Notes: generated by a model not told the origin, from the sequence alone. A DNA stretch of 64,000 nt from Aminipila sp032051575 (GCF_032051575.1 NZ_DAMBYD010000001.1:248001-312000); one strand, 5' to 3'; positions 1-8,456 are shown, numbered from the stretch's first letter. Made by a program: numbers and translations.

Positions 1-996
1 TTAGTTCAGGTGCAGAATCTACCGCGAAATTCCATGGATGATACTATGCTGGGTCTAGCAAGGGAGCTTGTAAGAAAAAAAAGGCTGGAAGATTTAAAAA
101 TTATCTTTGGGAACATTCCTGATACTCTTTCACAACTGATAAGAACAGCCTTTATACCTGCAGAGGGCAAAACATTTTATGTAGCAGACTTCTCAGCCAT
201 TGAAGCCAGGGTTATTGCGTGGTTAGCAGGAGAGCAATGGAGACTGGATGTATTCGCTACTCATGGAAAAATATATGAGGCCTCTGCATCTGCAATGTTT
301 GGTATACCTATCGAGAAGATAAAAAAGGGAAATCCGGAATACGCCCTAAGGCAGAAAGGAAAGATTGCGGAGCTTGCTCTTGGTTACCAGGGAGCTTCAG
401 GGGCATTAATTACTATGGGAGCTTTGAAAATGGGACTAGCCGAGGAAGAACTACCGGACATTGTCAGAAGGTGGAGAAGCTCCAATAAACGAATTGTTGA
501 TCTTTGGTATGCAATTGAAAATGCAGCTATTTCAGTAATGAAAAACGGACAGCCGGCAGGAGTGAAAAACTTGATTTTCGCAAGAGAAGCAGACTATAGG
601 ACAGGTCAGGATTTTTTAACAGTATTGCTGCCCTCAGGAAGAAAATTGTTCTATGTAAAGCCTTTTTTATCTCCTAACCAATGGGGTAATGATAGCATCC
701 ATTATTATGGTATGGATCAGCAGACAAAAAAATGGACAGTGGTAGACACTTACGGAGGAAAACTTGTTGAAAATATTGTGCAGGCGATTGCCAGGGATTG
801 CTTGATGGTAAGCATCACGAGACTATCTCAGGCAGGATACCACCCGGTTTTTCATATTCACGATGAAGTGATATGTGATGATTTAGACGCTGACATAGAT
901 AATATGTGCACAATCATGGGAGAACCTATTCCATGGGCGCCGGGATTGATTTTAAAAGCAGAGGGATTTACCACAAACTACTATAAGAAGGAGTAA
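1..996 (+). CDS. Phage DNA polymerase, family A (5' truncated by window)
   Basis: C-terminal polymerase domain of a family A (Pol I-like) phage replicase. The frame is already open at base 1, so the gene starts upstream; a GTG at 10 is only an internal codon. Motif A (DFSAIEARV, near nt 187), motif B (RQKGKIAELALGYQG, near nt 349) and motif C (IHDE, near nt 855) are all present, with the catalytic aspartates and the O-helix Arg/Lys. It is followed 6 bp later by the primase/helicase gene, the usual replication order in Gram-positive siphophages. The missing N-terminus probably carries the remaining half of a protein of about 650 residues (family knowledge). Confidence 0.93.
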   Translation, partial: LVQVQNLPRNSMDDTMLGLARELVRKKRLEDLKIIFGNIPDTLSQLIRTAFIPAEGKTFYVADFSAIEARVIAWLAGEQWRLDVFATHGKIYEASASAMFGIPIEKIKKGNPEYALRQKGKIAELALGYQGASGALITMGALKMGLAEEELPDIVRRWRSSNKRIVDLWYAIENAAISVMKNGQPAGVKNLIFAREADYRTGQDFLTVLLPSGRKLFYVKPFLSPNQWGNDSIHYYGMDQQTKKWTVVDTYGGKLVENIVQAIARDCLMVSITRLSQAGYHPVFHIHDEVICDDLDADIDNMCTIMGEPIPWAPGLILKAEGFTTNYYKKE

Positions 997-1002
997 TCGG
1001 CT

Positions 1003-3393
1003 ATGAATTATGACCGTCAAATTAAAATAAGCTCAGCAGGAAACAGAAAATCAGTTTCATGGCCACAGCAGACTCTGTGGTGGAGTGAATTTGTAGAAAA
1101 ATTAAAAATACCCGTAAGAGGAACAGAAAAACTGGAAGCCTATCTTGCACTGCCTAAATCAAAGCAGGATGAATTAAAAGATGCTGGCGGATTTGTAGGA
1201 GGCCTTGTACAGGGTCAGAGAAAAGCAGCCAATGTAACAGGAAGAGATTTAATTACTCTTGACCTTGATAACATCCCCTCTGAGGCAACTAATGATGTTA
1301 TATGCAGAATAGAAGCACTGGGGTGCGGATATGCCATATACAGTACAAGAAAGCATGAACCAGTTAGGCCAAGACTTCGAATATTACTGCCAATTGACAG
1401 GACGGTCACAGTTGATGAATACGAACCAATAGCAAGAAAAATAGCAGGGATTATAGGCATAGAACTATGTGACCCTTCCACATTCCAGGCATCACGTTTA
1501 ATGTATTGGCCAAGCTGCTGCGCTGACAGTAAATATCTTTTCACCTGCAGTGATAAACCTATGCTGTCAGCCGATGGAGTACTTGCAATGTATGGTGACT
1601 GGCATAATATGTCCGAGTGGCCACAGATACCGGGTACACTGCAAAGCACCCAAAGGCTCCTACAAAAACAAGGAGACCCAACAGAAAAGAATGGTGTAGT
1701 GGGGGCATTCTGTAAGATTTATGACGTGTACAAAGTAATTGATGAACTTATTCCAGGGACCTATGAACCCTGTGATATTGGAGAACGATTTACATTTACC
1801 GGAGGATCTACCACCGGGGGAGCAGTTATATATGAAAACGGTAAATTTATTTACTCACATCATGCTACGGACCCCGCAGGAGGAAGGCTATGTAATGCTT
1901 TTGATTTGGTAAGGCTTCATAAATTCGGTGAACTTGATGAGGAAGCCAAGCCCGATACTCCTACAAACAAACTGCCTTCTTACACGGCTATGTGTCAATT
2001 TGCAGTCTCTGATATAAACGTAACAGCGCTGCTTAATGCAGAAAGATATGATAACGCTGTAGAAAGTTTCGGCCAGATTCCAAAAGAGACGGAGAACTGG
2101 ATTAAACTTCTCTCAGTAGCACCTCAGTCAGGAAATCCGGATAAAACAATTGATAATATTATTATCATATTAGAGAATGACCCTCTGCTTAAAGAAAAGC
2201 TTGCATTTGATGAATTTGCAAACAGGGGGCTGGTATTAGGAAACTTGCCATGGGACAAGAGAGAGGAAAGACGGCAATGGACAGATGTGGATGATGCAGG
2301 GCTGAGACACTACATAGAAAAAGTATACCGGATAACGGGCAAGGAGAAGCTGCTTGATGCAACTGCACTAGTAGCACACAAGAATACCATTAATGACGTA
2401 AAGGACTATTTAAACAAACTTGAATGGGATGGAGTTAAGCGCCTTGATACTTTGCTTTCAGACTACTTAGGGGCAGAGGATAGCAACTATACCAGAGCAG
2501 TAATAAGAAAAAGTTTAGCAGCCGCTGTGGCCAGGGTAATTGTGCCTGGAATCAAATATGACTATATGCCTATTTTTTCAGGTCCTCAGGGACTTGGCAA
2601 AAGCACATTCTTAAGGCTTTTAGGGAAGCACTGGTATTCTGACAGCTTGCAGACTTTTGAAGGCAAAGAAGCTTCGGAAATGGTACAGGGAACCTGGATA
2701 AATGAAATAGGCGAATTAAACGGGCTTACTAAATCAGAGACCAATTCGGTAAAGCAGTTTCTATCTAAGACAGTGGATATATACAGAGAAGCGTATGGCC
2801 GCAGGACTTCCAGTTTTCCACGTAGATGCGTTTTTTTCGGGACTACAAATGACAGTGAGTTCTTAAGGGATAAAACGGGAAATAGAAGATTCTGGCCAGT
2901 GGATGTAGGAATTAACGAGCCGATCAAAAATGTGTTTAGCCAGCTCGAAGATGAAGTAGGACAGATATGGGCTGAAGCTTTTACGGTATGGAGACTGGGA
3001 GAACCTTTATACATGTCCGGAGAAGTAGAACAGGAAGCCATGAAGCAGCAAGAAGAACACAGAGAGTGCAACAGTAAGGAAGGCCTTATAATTGAGTTCT
3101 TAGAAAGACCGATTCCTCCTGATTGGGATAAAAGAAATATTGGTGAGAGGCGTCTTTATTGGAGTGGTGAGTTTAACAGGACCGGAGGCGAAACGATGCC
3201 AAGAGACAAGATATGCGCAGTAGAGATATGGTGCGAATGTTTTAACGGAGAGGCTAAATTCATGAAGAAATCTGATACCAGAGAAATCAATGAAATTCTG
3301 GGCACTTTGCAGGGTTGGAAAAAGCAAAAAACCAGTGGGAGGTTTGGAACTTACGGGCTTCAAAGAGGTTATATTAAAGTGTCTACATTCTAG
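1003..3393 (+). CDS. VapE-family phage primase/helicase
   Basis: Virulence-associated E family replication protein, 796 aa. The N-terminal third has a primase-like fold segment (TLDLDNIP near residue 85, then YAIYSTRKH and RPRLRILLPI), typical of archaeo-eukaryotic primase relatives in phages. The C-terminal half is a superfamily 3-like ATPase with Walker A GPQGLGKST near residue 527, a Walker B-like WINEIGEL near 565 and the sensor stretch FFGTTND. An AAGGAG site precedes the ATG. It should synthesise primers and unwind DNA for the adjacent polymerase. Its last codons run into the iteron cluster, suggesting it acts on an origin at its own 3' end (inference). Confidence 0.9.
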   Translation: MNYDRQIKISSAGNRKSVSWPQQTLWWSEFVEKLKIPVRGTEKLEAYLALPKSKQDELKDAGGFVGGLVQGQRKAANVTGRDLITLDLDNIPSEATNDVICRIEALGCGYAIYSTRKHEPVRPRLRILLPIDRTVTVDEYEPIARKIAGIIGIELCDPSTFQASRLMYWPSCCADSKYLFTCSDKPMLSADGVLAMYGDWHNMSEWPQIPGTLQSTQRLLQKQGDPTEKNGVVGAFCKIYDVYKVIDELIPGTYEPCDIGERFTFTGGSTTGGAVIYENGKFIYSHHATDPAGGRLCNAFDLVRLHKFGELDEEAKPDTPTNKLPSYTAMCQFAVSDINVTALLNAERYDNAVESFGQIPKETENWIKLLSVAPQSGNPDKTIDNIIIILENDPLLKEKLAFDEFANRGLVLGNLPWDKREERRQWTDVDDAGLRHYIEKVYRITGKEKLLDATALVAHKNTINDVKDYLNKLEWDGVKRLDTLLSDYLGAEDSNYTRAVIRKSLAAAVARVIVPGIKYDYMPIFSGPQGLGKSTFLRLLGKHWYSDSLQTFEGKEASEMVQGTWINEIGELNGLTKSETNSVKQFLSKTVDIYREAYGRRTSSFPRRCVFFGTTNDSEFLRDKTGNRRFWPVDVGINEPIKNVFSQLEDEVGQIWAEAFTVWRLGEPLYMSGEVEQEAMKQQEEHRECNSKEGLIIEFLERPIPPDWDKRNIGERRLYWSGEFNRTGGETMPRDKICAVEIWCECFNGEAKFMKKSDTREINEILGTLQGWKKQKTSGRFGTYGLQRGYIKVSTF

Positions 3394-3551
3394 TGTCTAC
3401 ATTCTTAAAAATTCGTCTACATTTGCGGAGAATGTAGACAAACAAAATCTACATTGTCTACATTCTTATTTAAAATGTAGACAAGAATGTAGACAGTTAA
3501 AAAGATTGAAAAACACACATTTATTTATATGTGTCTACATTGTCTACATTC
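3381..3551 (+). repeat. Iteron cluster, candidate phage replication origin
   Basis: The nonamer GTCTACATT occurs in direct orientation at 3381, 3395, 3415, 3456, 3533 and 3542 and inverted at 3431-3439, 3474-3482 and 3486-3494, with a near copy (ATCTACATT) at 3447. The first copy sits in the last codons of the primase/helicase gene. A+T-rich DNA follows, then alternating purine-pyrimidine sequence with repeated tacgc/gcgta words at about 3600-3650. No gene occupies 3394-3679. Iterons beside a helicase gene are a classic theta-origin layout, so replication initiation is the best guess; a repressor array is the alternative. Confidence 0.7.
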
Positions 3552-3679
3552 TATATCTATATAGATAATAAATAGGTAAATAGGCATATATATACACGCC
3601 TGACACGCCTACACGCGTAAAAAGATACGCATGTGTATGCGTATGCGCGTAGCAATAACTGTGCCAAAGGAGAAATAGC

Positions 3680-3970
3680 ATGAAAGAAAAAGTAATAGAG
3701 GAATATTTGAGACAAAGAGTGAAAGGTCTCGGAGGCAAGGCGTATAAATTTGAATCGCCGGGCAATGCGGGTGTACCAGACAGACTTGTGGTGTTACCGG
3801 GAGGGAGAATCTGTTTTGTAGAGCTGAAAAATGAGACAGGCAGATTATCCAGCATACAGAAAAACAAGATTAGAGAACTTAAAAATCTCGGCTGTGATGT
3901 GATTGTGGCATACAGTAAGGACGATGTTGACCGGTTTATTTCCTGTTGCCAAGAGGTGATGGAGGAATGA
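3680..3970 (+). CDS. VRR-NUC domain nuclease
   Basis: Stand-alone VRR-NUC protein of 96 aa, about the usual length of the phage single-domain form. The PD-(D/E)xK core is visible as GVPDRLVVLPGGRICFVELK near residues 32-51, with the catalytic Asp in PD and the Glu-x-Lys in ELK. An AAGGAG site lies 8 bp before the ATG. Its stop overlaps the ATG of the SNF2 helicase, so the two are translationally coupled. This pair is common in Gram-positive phage replication modules, where it is thought to resolve or process DNA junctions; the precise substrate is not known from the sequence. Confidence 0.93.
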   Translation: MKEKVIEEYLRQRVKGLGGKAYKFESPGNAGVPDRLVVLPGGRICFVELKNETGRLSSIQKNKIRELKNLGCDVIVAYSKDDVDRFISCCQEVMEE

Positions 3971-5334
3971 AGTTTATACCGCATGAGTATCAAAGATATT
4001 GTATAAACAGAATGCTTTCGGATAAAGCTTTAGGATTGTTCCTCGATATGGGACTTGGTAAAACGGTAATCACTCTTACCGCAATTAATGACCTTAAGTA
4101 TAACCGGTTTGAAGTTAGCAAAATCCTTGTAGTAGCCCCAAAGAAAGTAGCTGAAACTACGTGGGGAAAAGAAGCTTCTAAATGGGATCACTTACAGTTA
4201 CTAAGAGTCATTACTGTGCTTGGCAGCCAAAGTAGAAGAATCAGAGCGTTAAATACACCCGCTGATATATACGTTATAAACCGCGAAAACGTACCGTGGT
4301 TAGTTGAATATTACCGAAATGCGTGGCCGTTTGATATGGTTATCGTAGATGAGTTTTCCAGTTTTAAAAGTCACCAGGCGAAAAGATTTAAGAGCCTTAC
4401 CTGGGTAAGAGATAAGATATACAGATTTGTAGGTCTTACCGGTACACCTGCACCAAACGGACTTCTGGATTTATGGGCCCAGGTGTATCTTCTGGATAAA
4501 GGGGAGCGACTCGGTAAAAAGATAACGCATTATCGTGAAAGGTATTTTGAACCTGATCAGAGAGACAGAGATCATGTTTTCAGTTACGCACCAAAGCCAG
4601 GAGCAGAGGAAGCAATAAAGACAGCTATATCAGACATATGCGTTTCCATGAAAGCGGAAGACTACTTACAGCTGCCTGATTGTTTATCAGTAACGGTTCC
4701 TGTGGTTCTGGATGATAAAGCTGTAAAAGCTTATGAAAAACTGGAGAAGGAAATGCTACTTACAGTTGATGAGAATACTATCGACGCAGGTTCGGCAGCA
4801 GTGCTTACAAATAAGCTTTTACAGCTATGTAACGGGGCAGTATATGACGAAAATAGGGAAGTAGTAGAAATCCACAATTGCAAGCTTGAAGCCTTTACAG
4901 AACTGGTGGAAGCTTTAAATGGCCAGCCGGCATTAGTATTTTATAATTTCCAGCATGATAAAGCGAGAATTATTAAAGCTACAGCCAAAATGGGGCTTGA
5001 AGTTAGGGAACTCAAAACTCCACAAGATGCAGACGATTGGAACAGCAGGCAGATTGATATTCTTCTTGCGCATCCAGCAAGCGCAGCTTATGGACTTAAT
5101 CTTCAGGAAGGTGGAAATCATGTGATATGGTTTGGGCTTAACTGGTCATTAGAACTTTATCAGCAGGCCAATGCAAGACTACATCGTCAGGGGCAGAAAG
5201 AGAAAGTTATTATACACCATCTTGTTGTTGAAGGCGGCAGAGACGAGGACGTTATAGAAGCACTTGAGGATAAGAGTGCAACTCAGGAATCATTAATGCA
5301 GAGCTTAAAAGCAAGAATAGATAAATACAAGTAG
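3967..5334 (+). CDS. SNF2-family DEAD/H-box helicase (phage)
   Basis: Superfamily 2 helicase of 455 aa. The motifs are in order: Walker A DMGLGKT near residue 31, motif II DEFS near 128, motif III GLTGTPAPNG near 158 and motif VI QQANARLHRQGQ near 400. The start chosen is the ATG at 3967, preceded by GAGGTGATGGAGG and overlapping the VRR-NUC stop; a TTG 21 bp upstream has no better site. Partner of the VRR-NUC nuclease, probably a branch-processing or remodelling motor in phage DNA replication or recombination (inference from the constant neighbourhood). Confidence 0.93.
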   Translation: MKFIPHEYQRYCINRMLSDKALGLFLDMGLGKTVITLTAINDLKYNRFEVSKILVVAPKKVAETTWGKEASKWDHLQLLRVITVLGSQSRRIRALNTPADIYVINRENVPWLVEYYRNAWPFDMVIVDEFSSFKSHQAKRFKSLTWVRDKIYRFVGLTGTPAPNGLLDLWAQVYLLDKGERLGKKITHYRERYFEPDQRDRDHVFSYAPKPGAEEAIKTAISDICVSMKAEDYLQLPDCLSVTVPVVLDDKAVKAYEKLEKEMLLTVDENTIDAGSAAVLTNKLLQLCNGAVYDENREVVEIHNCKLEAFTELVEALNGQPALVFYNFQHDKARIIKATAKMGLEVRELKTPQDADDWNSRQIDILLAHPASAAYGLNLQEGGNHVIWFGLNWSLELYQQANARLHRQGQKEKVIIHHLVVEGGRDEDVIEALEDKSATQESLMQSLKARIDKYK

Positions 5335-5343
5335 GAGCAATTT

Positions 5344-6378
5344 ATGGGAAGAGGAATAAAGGCAGGTAAGAAAAAAGAAATTACGCCTAATAAGAATTTT
5401 ATGCTGATGGAAGAAGCTTATAGAGAAGGTTACAGCAAAGGCATAGAAAAGGGATACTGCCAGGGCAAAGATGATTACCTGGGTTTGTCTAATTTATTAT
5501 TCCGGGCAGCAACAGCAAAAGAATTTGGATGGGGCCAAGAGGAATTTGAAATATTGGAAAAGAGCATAGATAAAATCACATCTAATGCAAACGAGAGAGG
5601 CATTGATGTGGTTGCACTTAACGAAGAACTGAGAAGTTCAATTGAGAATGAGGAGGATGAAATAATGTCAGGTAAAGCAAAATATTCGGAGGATAAATAT
5701 ATTAATTTAATTGAAAGTGGACTGGACAATAAGGAAATCTTTAAAAAGCTGAATGTCCCAACTGGTAGCCAGACAAGGGTTGGGAAACACATAGACAATC
5801 TTAGAAAGACCCACGGAGCATTAGAGGTGCACATTAAGGAGCCAGCAAAAGAAGTCATAACTGAAGCTGAAGGCATTAATTATGGCAAAGCTAAGGCACA
5901 GGAAATTATTGAGAAAAATCGTATAGATGTTGATAATATTATGAGCAGCATCGAAAACAAGAATAAAGCTTTAAAAGGAGAGAGCGTGGAAGATATGTTT
6001 AAGAAAAAGCCGGCAATTATTAATCCTGAATTTGAAGCTGCAGTACAGGATATGTTTCCACCAAAGAAAACACCAGAGGGAACTGTAGATGATGTTGCAC
6101 CGGTCATTGCTCAAGATATAGATCCGGCTTATAGCTTTGATGGTACTGTAAAAGCTCCCTGTGAAACTTCCGCAGCAGTAGGAGTTATTAACTTCAGAGA
6201 AAAAGCAGAATTAGCGTTTAAGCGTGATATGGATGCTTATTCAGACAAGGTGTCCATGCTTACTGAAAAATTGAACAGCGGAGAAATTATTGACCTTGCT
6301 GACATAGTTGAATACAACAAGATAGCTGAAAAGTATAGAGGGGTATATGCCGATGAAGCAGCCATTGCCACCATGTAA
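5344..6378 (+). CDS. Phage protein of unknown function with internal start
   Basis: 344 aa, no recognised domain, charged and largely helical. The sequence looks like two units. Residues 1-107 (including repeated YREGYSKGIEKGYCQGK-type words) run to an acidic linker. A perfect AGGAGG with an in-frame ATG at 5665 then begins MSGKAKYSEDK, followed by a helix-turn-helix-like stretch (EIFKKLNVPTGSQTRVGKHI). A separate product of 237 aa from 5665 is therefore likely, either as a second isoform or because two genes became fused. It sits between the SNF2 helicase and the late activator; its job is unknown. Confidence 0.75.
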   Translation: MGRGIKAGKKKEITPNKNFMLMEEAYREGYSKGIEKGYCQGKDDYLGLSNLLFRAATAKEFGWGQEEFEILEKSIDKITSNANERGIDVVALNEELRSSIENEEDEIMSGKAKYSEDKYINLIESGLDNKEIFKKLNVPTGSQTRVGKHIDNLRKTHGALEVHIKEPAKEVITEAEGINYGKAKAQEIIEKNRIDVDNIMSSIENKNKALKGESVEDMFKKKPAIINPEFEAAVQDMFPPKKTPEGTVDDVAPVIAQDIDPAYSFDGTVKAPCETSAAVGVINFREKAELAFKRDMDAYSDKVSMLTEKLNSGEIIDLADIVEYNKIAEKYRGVYADEAAIATM

Positions 6379-6553
6379 GGATTGCAGTACCAGGGAACCG
6401 GCATGTCAGGGGAAATGTAAGAACTATTTGGAATATAGGAAAAAGTATGCTAAGTACCAGGCAATGGTTCAGGCAGAGAAAAATAAGCAACGGGATGTTG
6501 ACGGTTTTAAATATCAACAAGTTACATACTGCAAAGGATTAGCTGGGAGGTGA
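6347..6553 (+). CDS. Small Cys-rich phage protein
   Basis: 68 aa. The N-terminus has four cysteines in PCKDCSTREPACQGKCKNY (C-x2-C-x6-C-x3-C), which could bind a metal, followed by a basic helix. It overlaps the previous gene by 32 bp in another frame, and a GAGGGG stretch precedes two possible ATGs (6347 and 6353). Small proteins with this kind of Cys cluster are frequent just before late activator genes in clostridial phages. No function can be assigned. Confidence 0.7.
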   Translation: MPMKQPLPPCKDCSTREPACQGKCKNYLEYRKKYAKYQAMVQAEKNKQRDVDGFKYQQVTYCKGLAGR

Positions 6554-6557
6554 TAGG

Positions 6558-7112
6558 ATGGCAGAACAAGACGTTTTAAAGATGGTGGCTACAGATGCTG
6601 CCAAAGAAGCTATTAAAATGATAAGAGAAGAGGAACGCAAGGACAAAAAGAAAAGAGCCTTTCAGAATACAAATCTTTTACTGGAGCATTATCTGGAACT
6701 TAAGGAATTCTGCAATAATGTTGTGTACGAAAGTGCATACGCAATTGATGTGGAACAGAGTAAACTTTATGAGATCATTGACCAGGTTACGGGAGAAGAA
6801 ATCTCTGTACGAAGTTTAAAGCGTAGCAAGGAAGTGACCTTGATTATGTTGAATCATGTTGATACAGCGTTAAATTGCCTTTATAAAAAATGCAAGAATG
6901 ATAGCAACTCTGACATGATGACTAAGTACAAGATAATACATCTATTGCATTTAGATCCTCTGATGCAAAAGTTGAATTGGAGTGAAAGAATTGTACAAGT
7001 TGCAATAAGACTCAATTGCTCTGAAAGTACAGTAAGGAGATGGCGTACAGAAATGGTGAATAAATTGGGTATTTACTTATATGGCGTGGAAGGATTGAAT
7101 TTACTATTGTAA
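6558..7112 (+). CDS. ArpU/RinA-like late transcriptional activator
   Basis: 184 aa. The C-terminus has a sigma-region-4-like helix-turn-helix (AIRLNCSESTVRRWR, about residues 153-167), and the N-terminal part is charged and helical. This size, this fold and this position, last before the packaging genes, match the ArpU/RinA group that switches on late genes of Gram-positive phages. The spacing to three TGACA repeats 27 bp downstream (late promoter) supports that role. GGAGG precedes the ATG. Assignment rests on architecture and context rather than clear sequence identity. Confidence 0.75.
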   Translation: MAEQDVLKMVATDAAKEAIKMIREEERKDKKKRAFQNTNLLLEHYLELKEFCNNVVYESAYAIDVEQSKLYEIIDQVTGEEISVRSLKRSKEVTLIMLNHVDTALNCLYKKCKNDSNSDMMTKYKIIHLLHLDPLMQKLNWSERIVQVAIRLNCSESTVRRWRTEMVNKLGIYLYGVEGLNLLL

Positions 7113-7138
7113 AGAGATATTATCGACTGACTATTATG

Positions 7139-7183
7139 TGACAAAAAGCTGACATTTACATGACATTTTTACTGTAGTAATAT
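7139..7183 (+). promoter_or_regulatory. Candidate late promoter with three phased TGACA repeats
   Basis: TGACA occurs at 7139, 7150 and 7161, exactly 11 bp apart (one helical turn), followed by a TAATAT at 7178-7183. Such repeats directly after an ArpU/RinA-type gene are the expected activator target. There is no good -35 at normal spacing, which fits activator dependence. Confidence 0.6.
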
Positions 7184-7241
7184 GGTATTGGTGAAAGATG
7201 TAAAGAATTTCTCCTTTTGAACCCCGTTACACACACTTTTA

Positions 7242-7275
7242 TACCTGCTGGGTTATCTGGCAGGTATTTCTTTTG
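7242..7275 (+). terminator. Intrinsic terminator in the late leader
   Basis: Stem TACCTGC (7242-7248) with GCAGGTA (7260-7266), 11-nt loop, then TTTCTTTT. It lies about 60 bp after the candidate late promoter and before the late genes, so it would give a short leader RNA unless read through. Confidence 0.7.
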
Positions 7276-7299
7276 TCATATTATGTCGAATCATGTTTG

Positions 7300-7328
7300 T
7301 TGAAATATGGAATAATTGGGAATATGAT
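7300..7328 (+). promoter_or_regulatory. SigA-type promoter
   Basis: TTGAAA (7300-7305), 17-bp spacer, TATGAT (7323-7328). It lies 26 bp before the ATG of the 107-aa gene and directly after the terminator, so that gene can be expressed independently of the late promoter. Confidence 0.7.
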
Positions 7329-7354
7329 AAAATGAAAAAGGAGAAAACTAAAAA

Positions 7355-7678
7355 ATGAAACAAGATTATAAACACGTACCAGGAAACAGGACTTTGATGC
7401 CATACGTGGTGCAGATTTTAAATGAAAACGACGGAACATTAAGCTATGTGCAAGTGGTTTACATGGTGATGTTTAAATTCAACTTACCTACCAAAATGCT
7501 AAAAAAAGCATATAAAGAACTTGGATTTACAGGAAGCTATTTAAGAAAAATAGGAGCTTTAAAGCCTGACTCTAAGAAAGGAATATGGTCACTTCAAGAG
7601 GATTATATGAATCTAAGTTTTGACGAAGCAAAACGTATTACATATGACAAGTATGACATCTCGTTAGGTAGGAAATAA
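7355..7678 (+). CDS. Small phage protein of unknown function, own promoter
   Basis: 107 aa, not recognised. It has its own SigA-like promoter and a terminator on each side, so it is a separate transcription unit between late promoter and terminase. The N-terminal half (MPYVVQILNENDG ... YVQVVYMVMFKF) could be a winged-helix-like or helical fold, followed by a basic KKAYKELGFTGSYLRKIG segment. An isolated, constitutively transcribed gene at this position of a prophage may act in the lysogen (a moron gene) rather than in particle assembly; this is inference from layout only. Confidence 0.7.
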   Translation: MKQDYKHVPGNRTLMPYVVQILNENDGTLSYVQVVYMVMFKFNLPTKMLKKAYKELGFTGSYLRKIGALKPDSKKGIWSLQEDYMNLSFDEAKRITYDKYDISLGRK

Positions 7679-7733
7679 TCGAGGGCACTTTTTTAGATTA
7701 AAAATATACGTTAGGATTTAAACAATATAAAAC

Positions 7734-7767
7734 AAAAGAAGTAGCCGAAACTACTTCTTTTAAGATT
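7734..7767 (+). terminator. Intrinsic terminator
   Basis: 11-bp perfect stem AAAAGAAGTAG (7734-7744) with CTACTTCTTTT (7751-7761), 6-nt loop CCGAAA, T-rich 3' flank and A-rich 5' flank, so it could work in both directions. Confidence 0.85.
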
Positions 7768-7814
7768 TTTTATTTATTTGGTAGTATGATAAAGGTAAAA
7801 ATGAGGAGGCAGTA

Positions 7815-8108
7815 ATGGACCCATTTGGAATCTCCAATAATATTAATGAACAGTATAAAGAAAACATGAGAGCAATTGATAAGAAACATAAGGAAGACGA
7901 AGAATATAAGAAAAAGCTTCTTGATACTACTATGAACCTTAATGAAATAAAAAGTATAGTAGACCAGTTAAAGCTATCCGTTGAAGAATTTAACAATAGC
8001 AGTAACAAGATATCAAAAAGAATGTATTGGCTCACAGTTTCAATTGCTGTGTTAACAGTAATATATACCGTGGTTGCCATAATACAATTAATAAAAATGT
8101 CGCAATGA
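7815..8108 (+). CDS. Small membrane-anchored coiled-coil protein
   Basis: 97 aa. A charged helical coiled coil fills residues 10-70 (KENMRAIDKKHKEDEEYKKK, later EIKSIVDQLKLSVEEF), followed by one C-terminal membrane helix (YWLTVSIAVLTVIYTVVAI, about 73-91). ATGAGGAGG precedes the ATG by 5 bp. A soluble coiled coil tethered by its C-terminus would face the cytoplasm. It lies between two hairpins just ahead of the terminase genes; possible roles are superinfection exclusion or a lysis accessory, but nothing in the sequence decides this. Confidence 0.75.
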   Translation: MDPFGISNNINEQYKENMRAIDKKHKEDEEYKKKLLDTTMNLNEIKSIVDQLKLSVEEFNNSSNKISKRMYWLTVSIAVLTVIYTVVAIIQLIKMSQ

Positions 8109-8160
8109 AGTTTAGAATCACCTCGGTGGTGGTTTCTTGAGTGAAAAAGAAGGTGAAAAA

Positions 8161-8406
8161 ATGTGGTTTATCAAAGCTGAATTTTGGGACGAATTCCAAA
8201 GCTTAATAAAAGAGCGCCGCTATGAAAATGATTTACAAGAAGGGGTTTATAGAATTAAAAACATTGAGAAATTCTGCAAGGAGGGTAAAGGCGTTTCTTT
8301 TTACAACAGAAGAACTATAAATAATAAATTACTCAAAGAACTTGAAAAATATAAAAATGATAATAATTACCATGAATATGAAATGGATAAAATAAAAGAG
8401 CTCTAA
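8161..8406 (+). CDS. Small hypothetical phage protein
   Basis: 81 aa from the ATG at 8161, which has GAAGGTG 6 bp upstream; a TTG at 8137 would add eight residues but has a poorer site. Rich in charged residues and aromatic pairs (KAEFWDEFQSLIKERRYEND), mostly helical, no signal or membrane segment. Its end overlaps a weak hairpin and T run (about 8394-8418). Function unknown. Confidence 0.6.
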   Translation: MWFIKAEFWDEFQSLIKERRYENDLQEGVYRIKNIEKFCKEGKGVSFYNRRTINNKLLKELEKYKNDNNYHEYEMDKIKEL

Positions 8407-8456
8407 GGGGTTCTTTTTTAATGCATCAAAACAAACAATAAGCAAGGGGTGAGGTG

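Noticed and set aside
3290..3568. 92-codon plus-strand frame across the iteron cluster
   Set aside because: It overlaps the end of the primase gene in another frame, and its second half is just translated repeat (CLHS/CRQ words). No ribosome binding site.
3394..3660. CRISPR array
   Set aside because: The repeated unit is 9 bp, in both orientations and with irregular spacing; no 25-40 bp repeats with unique spacers.
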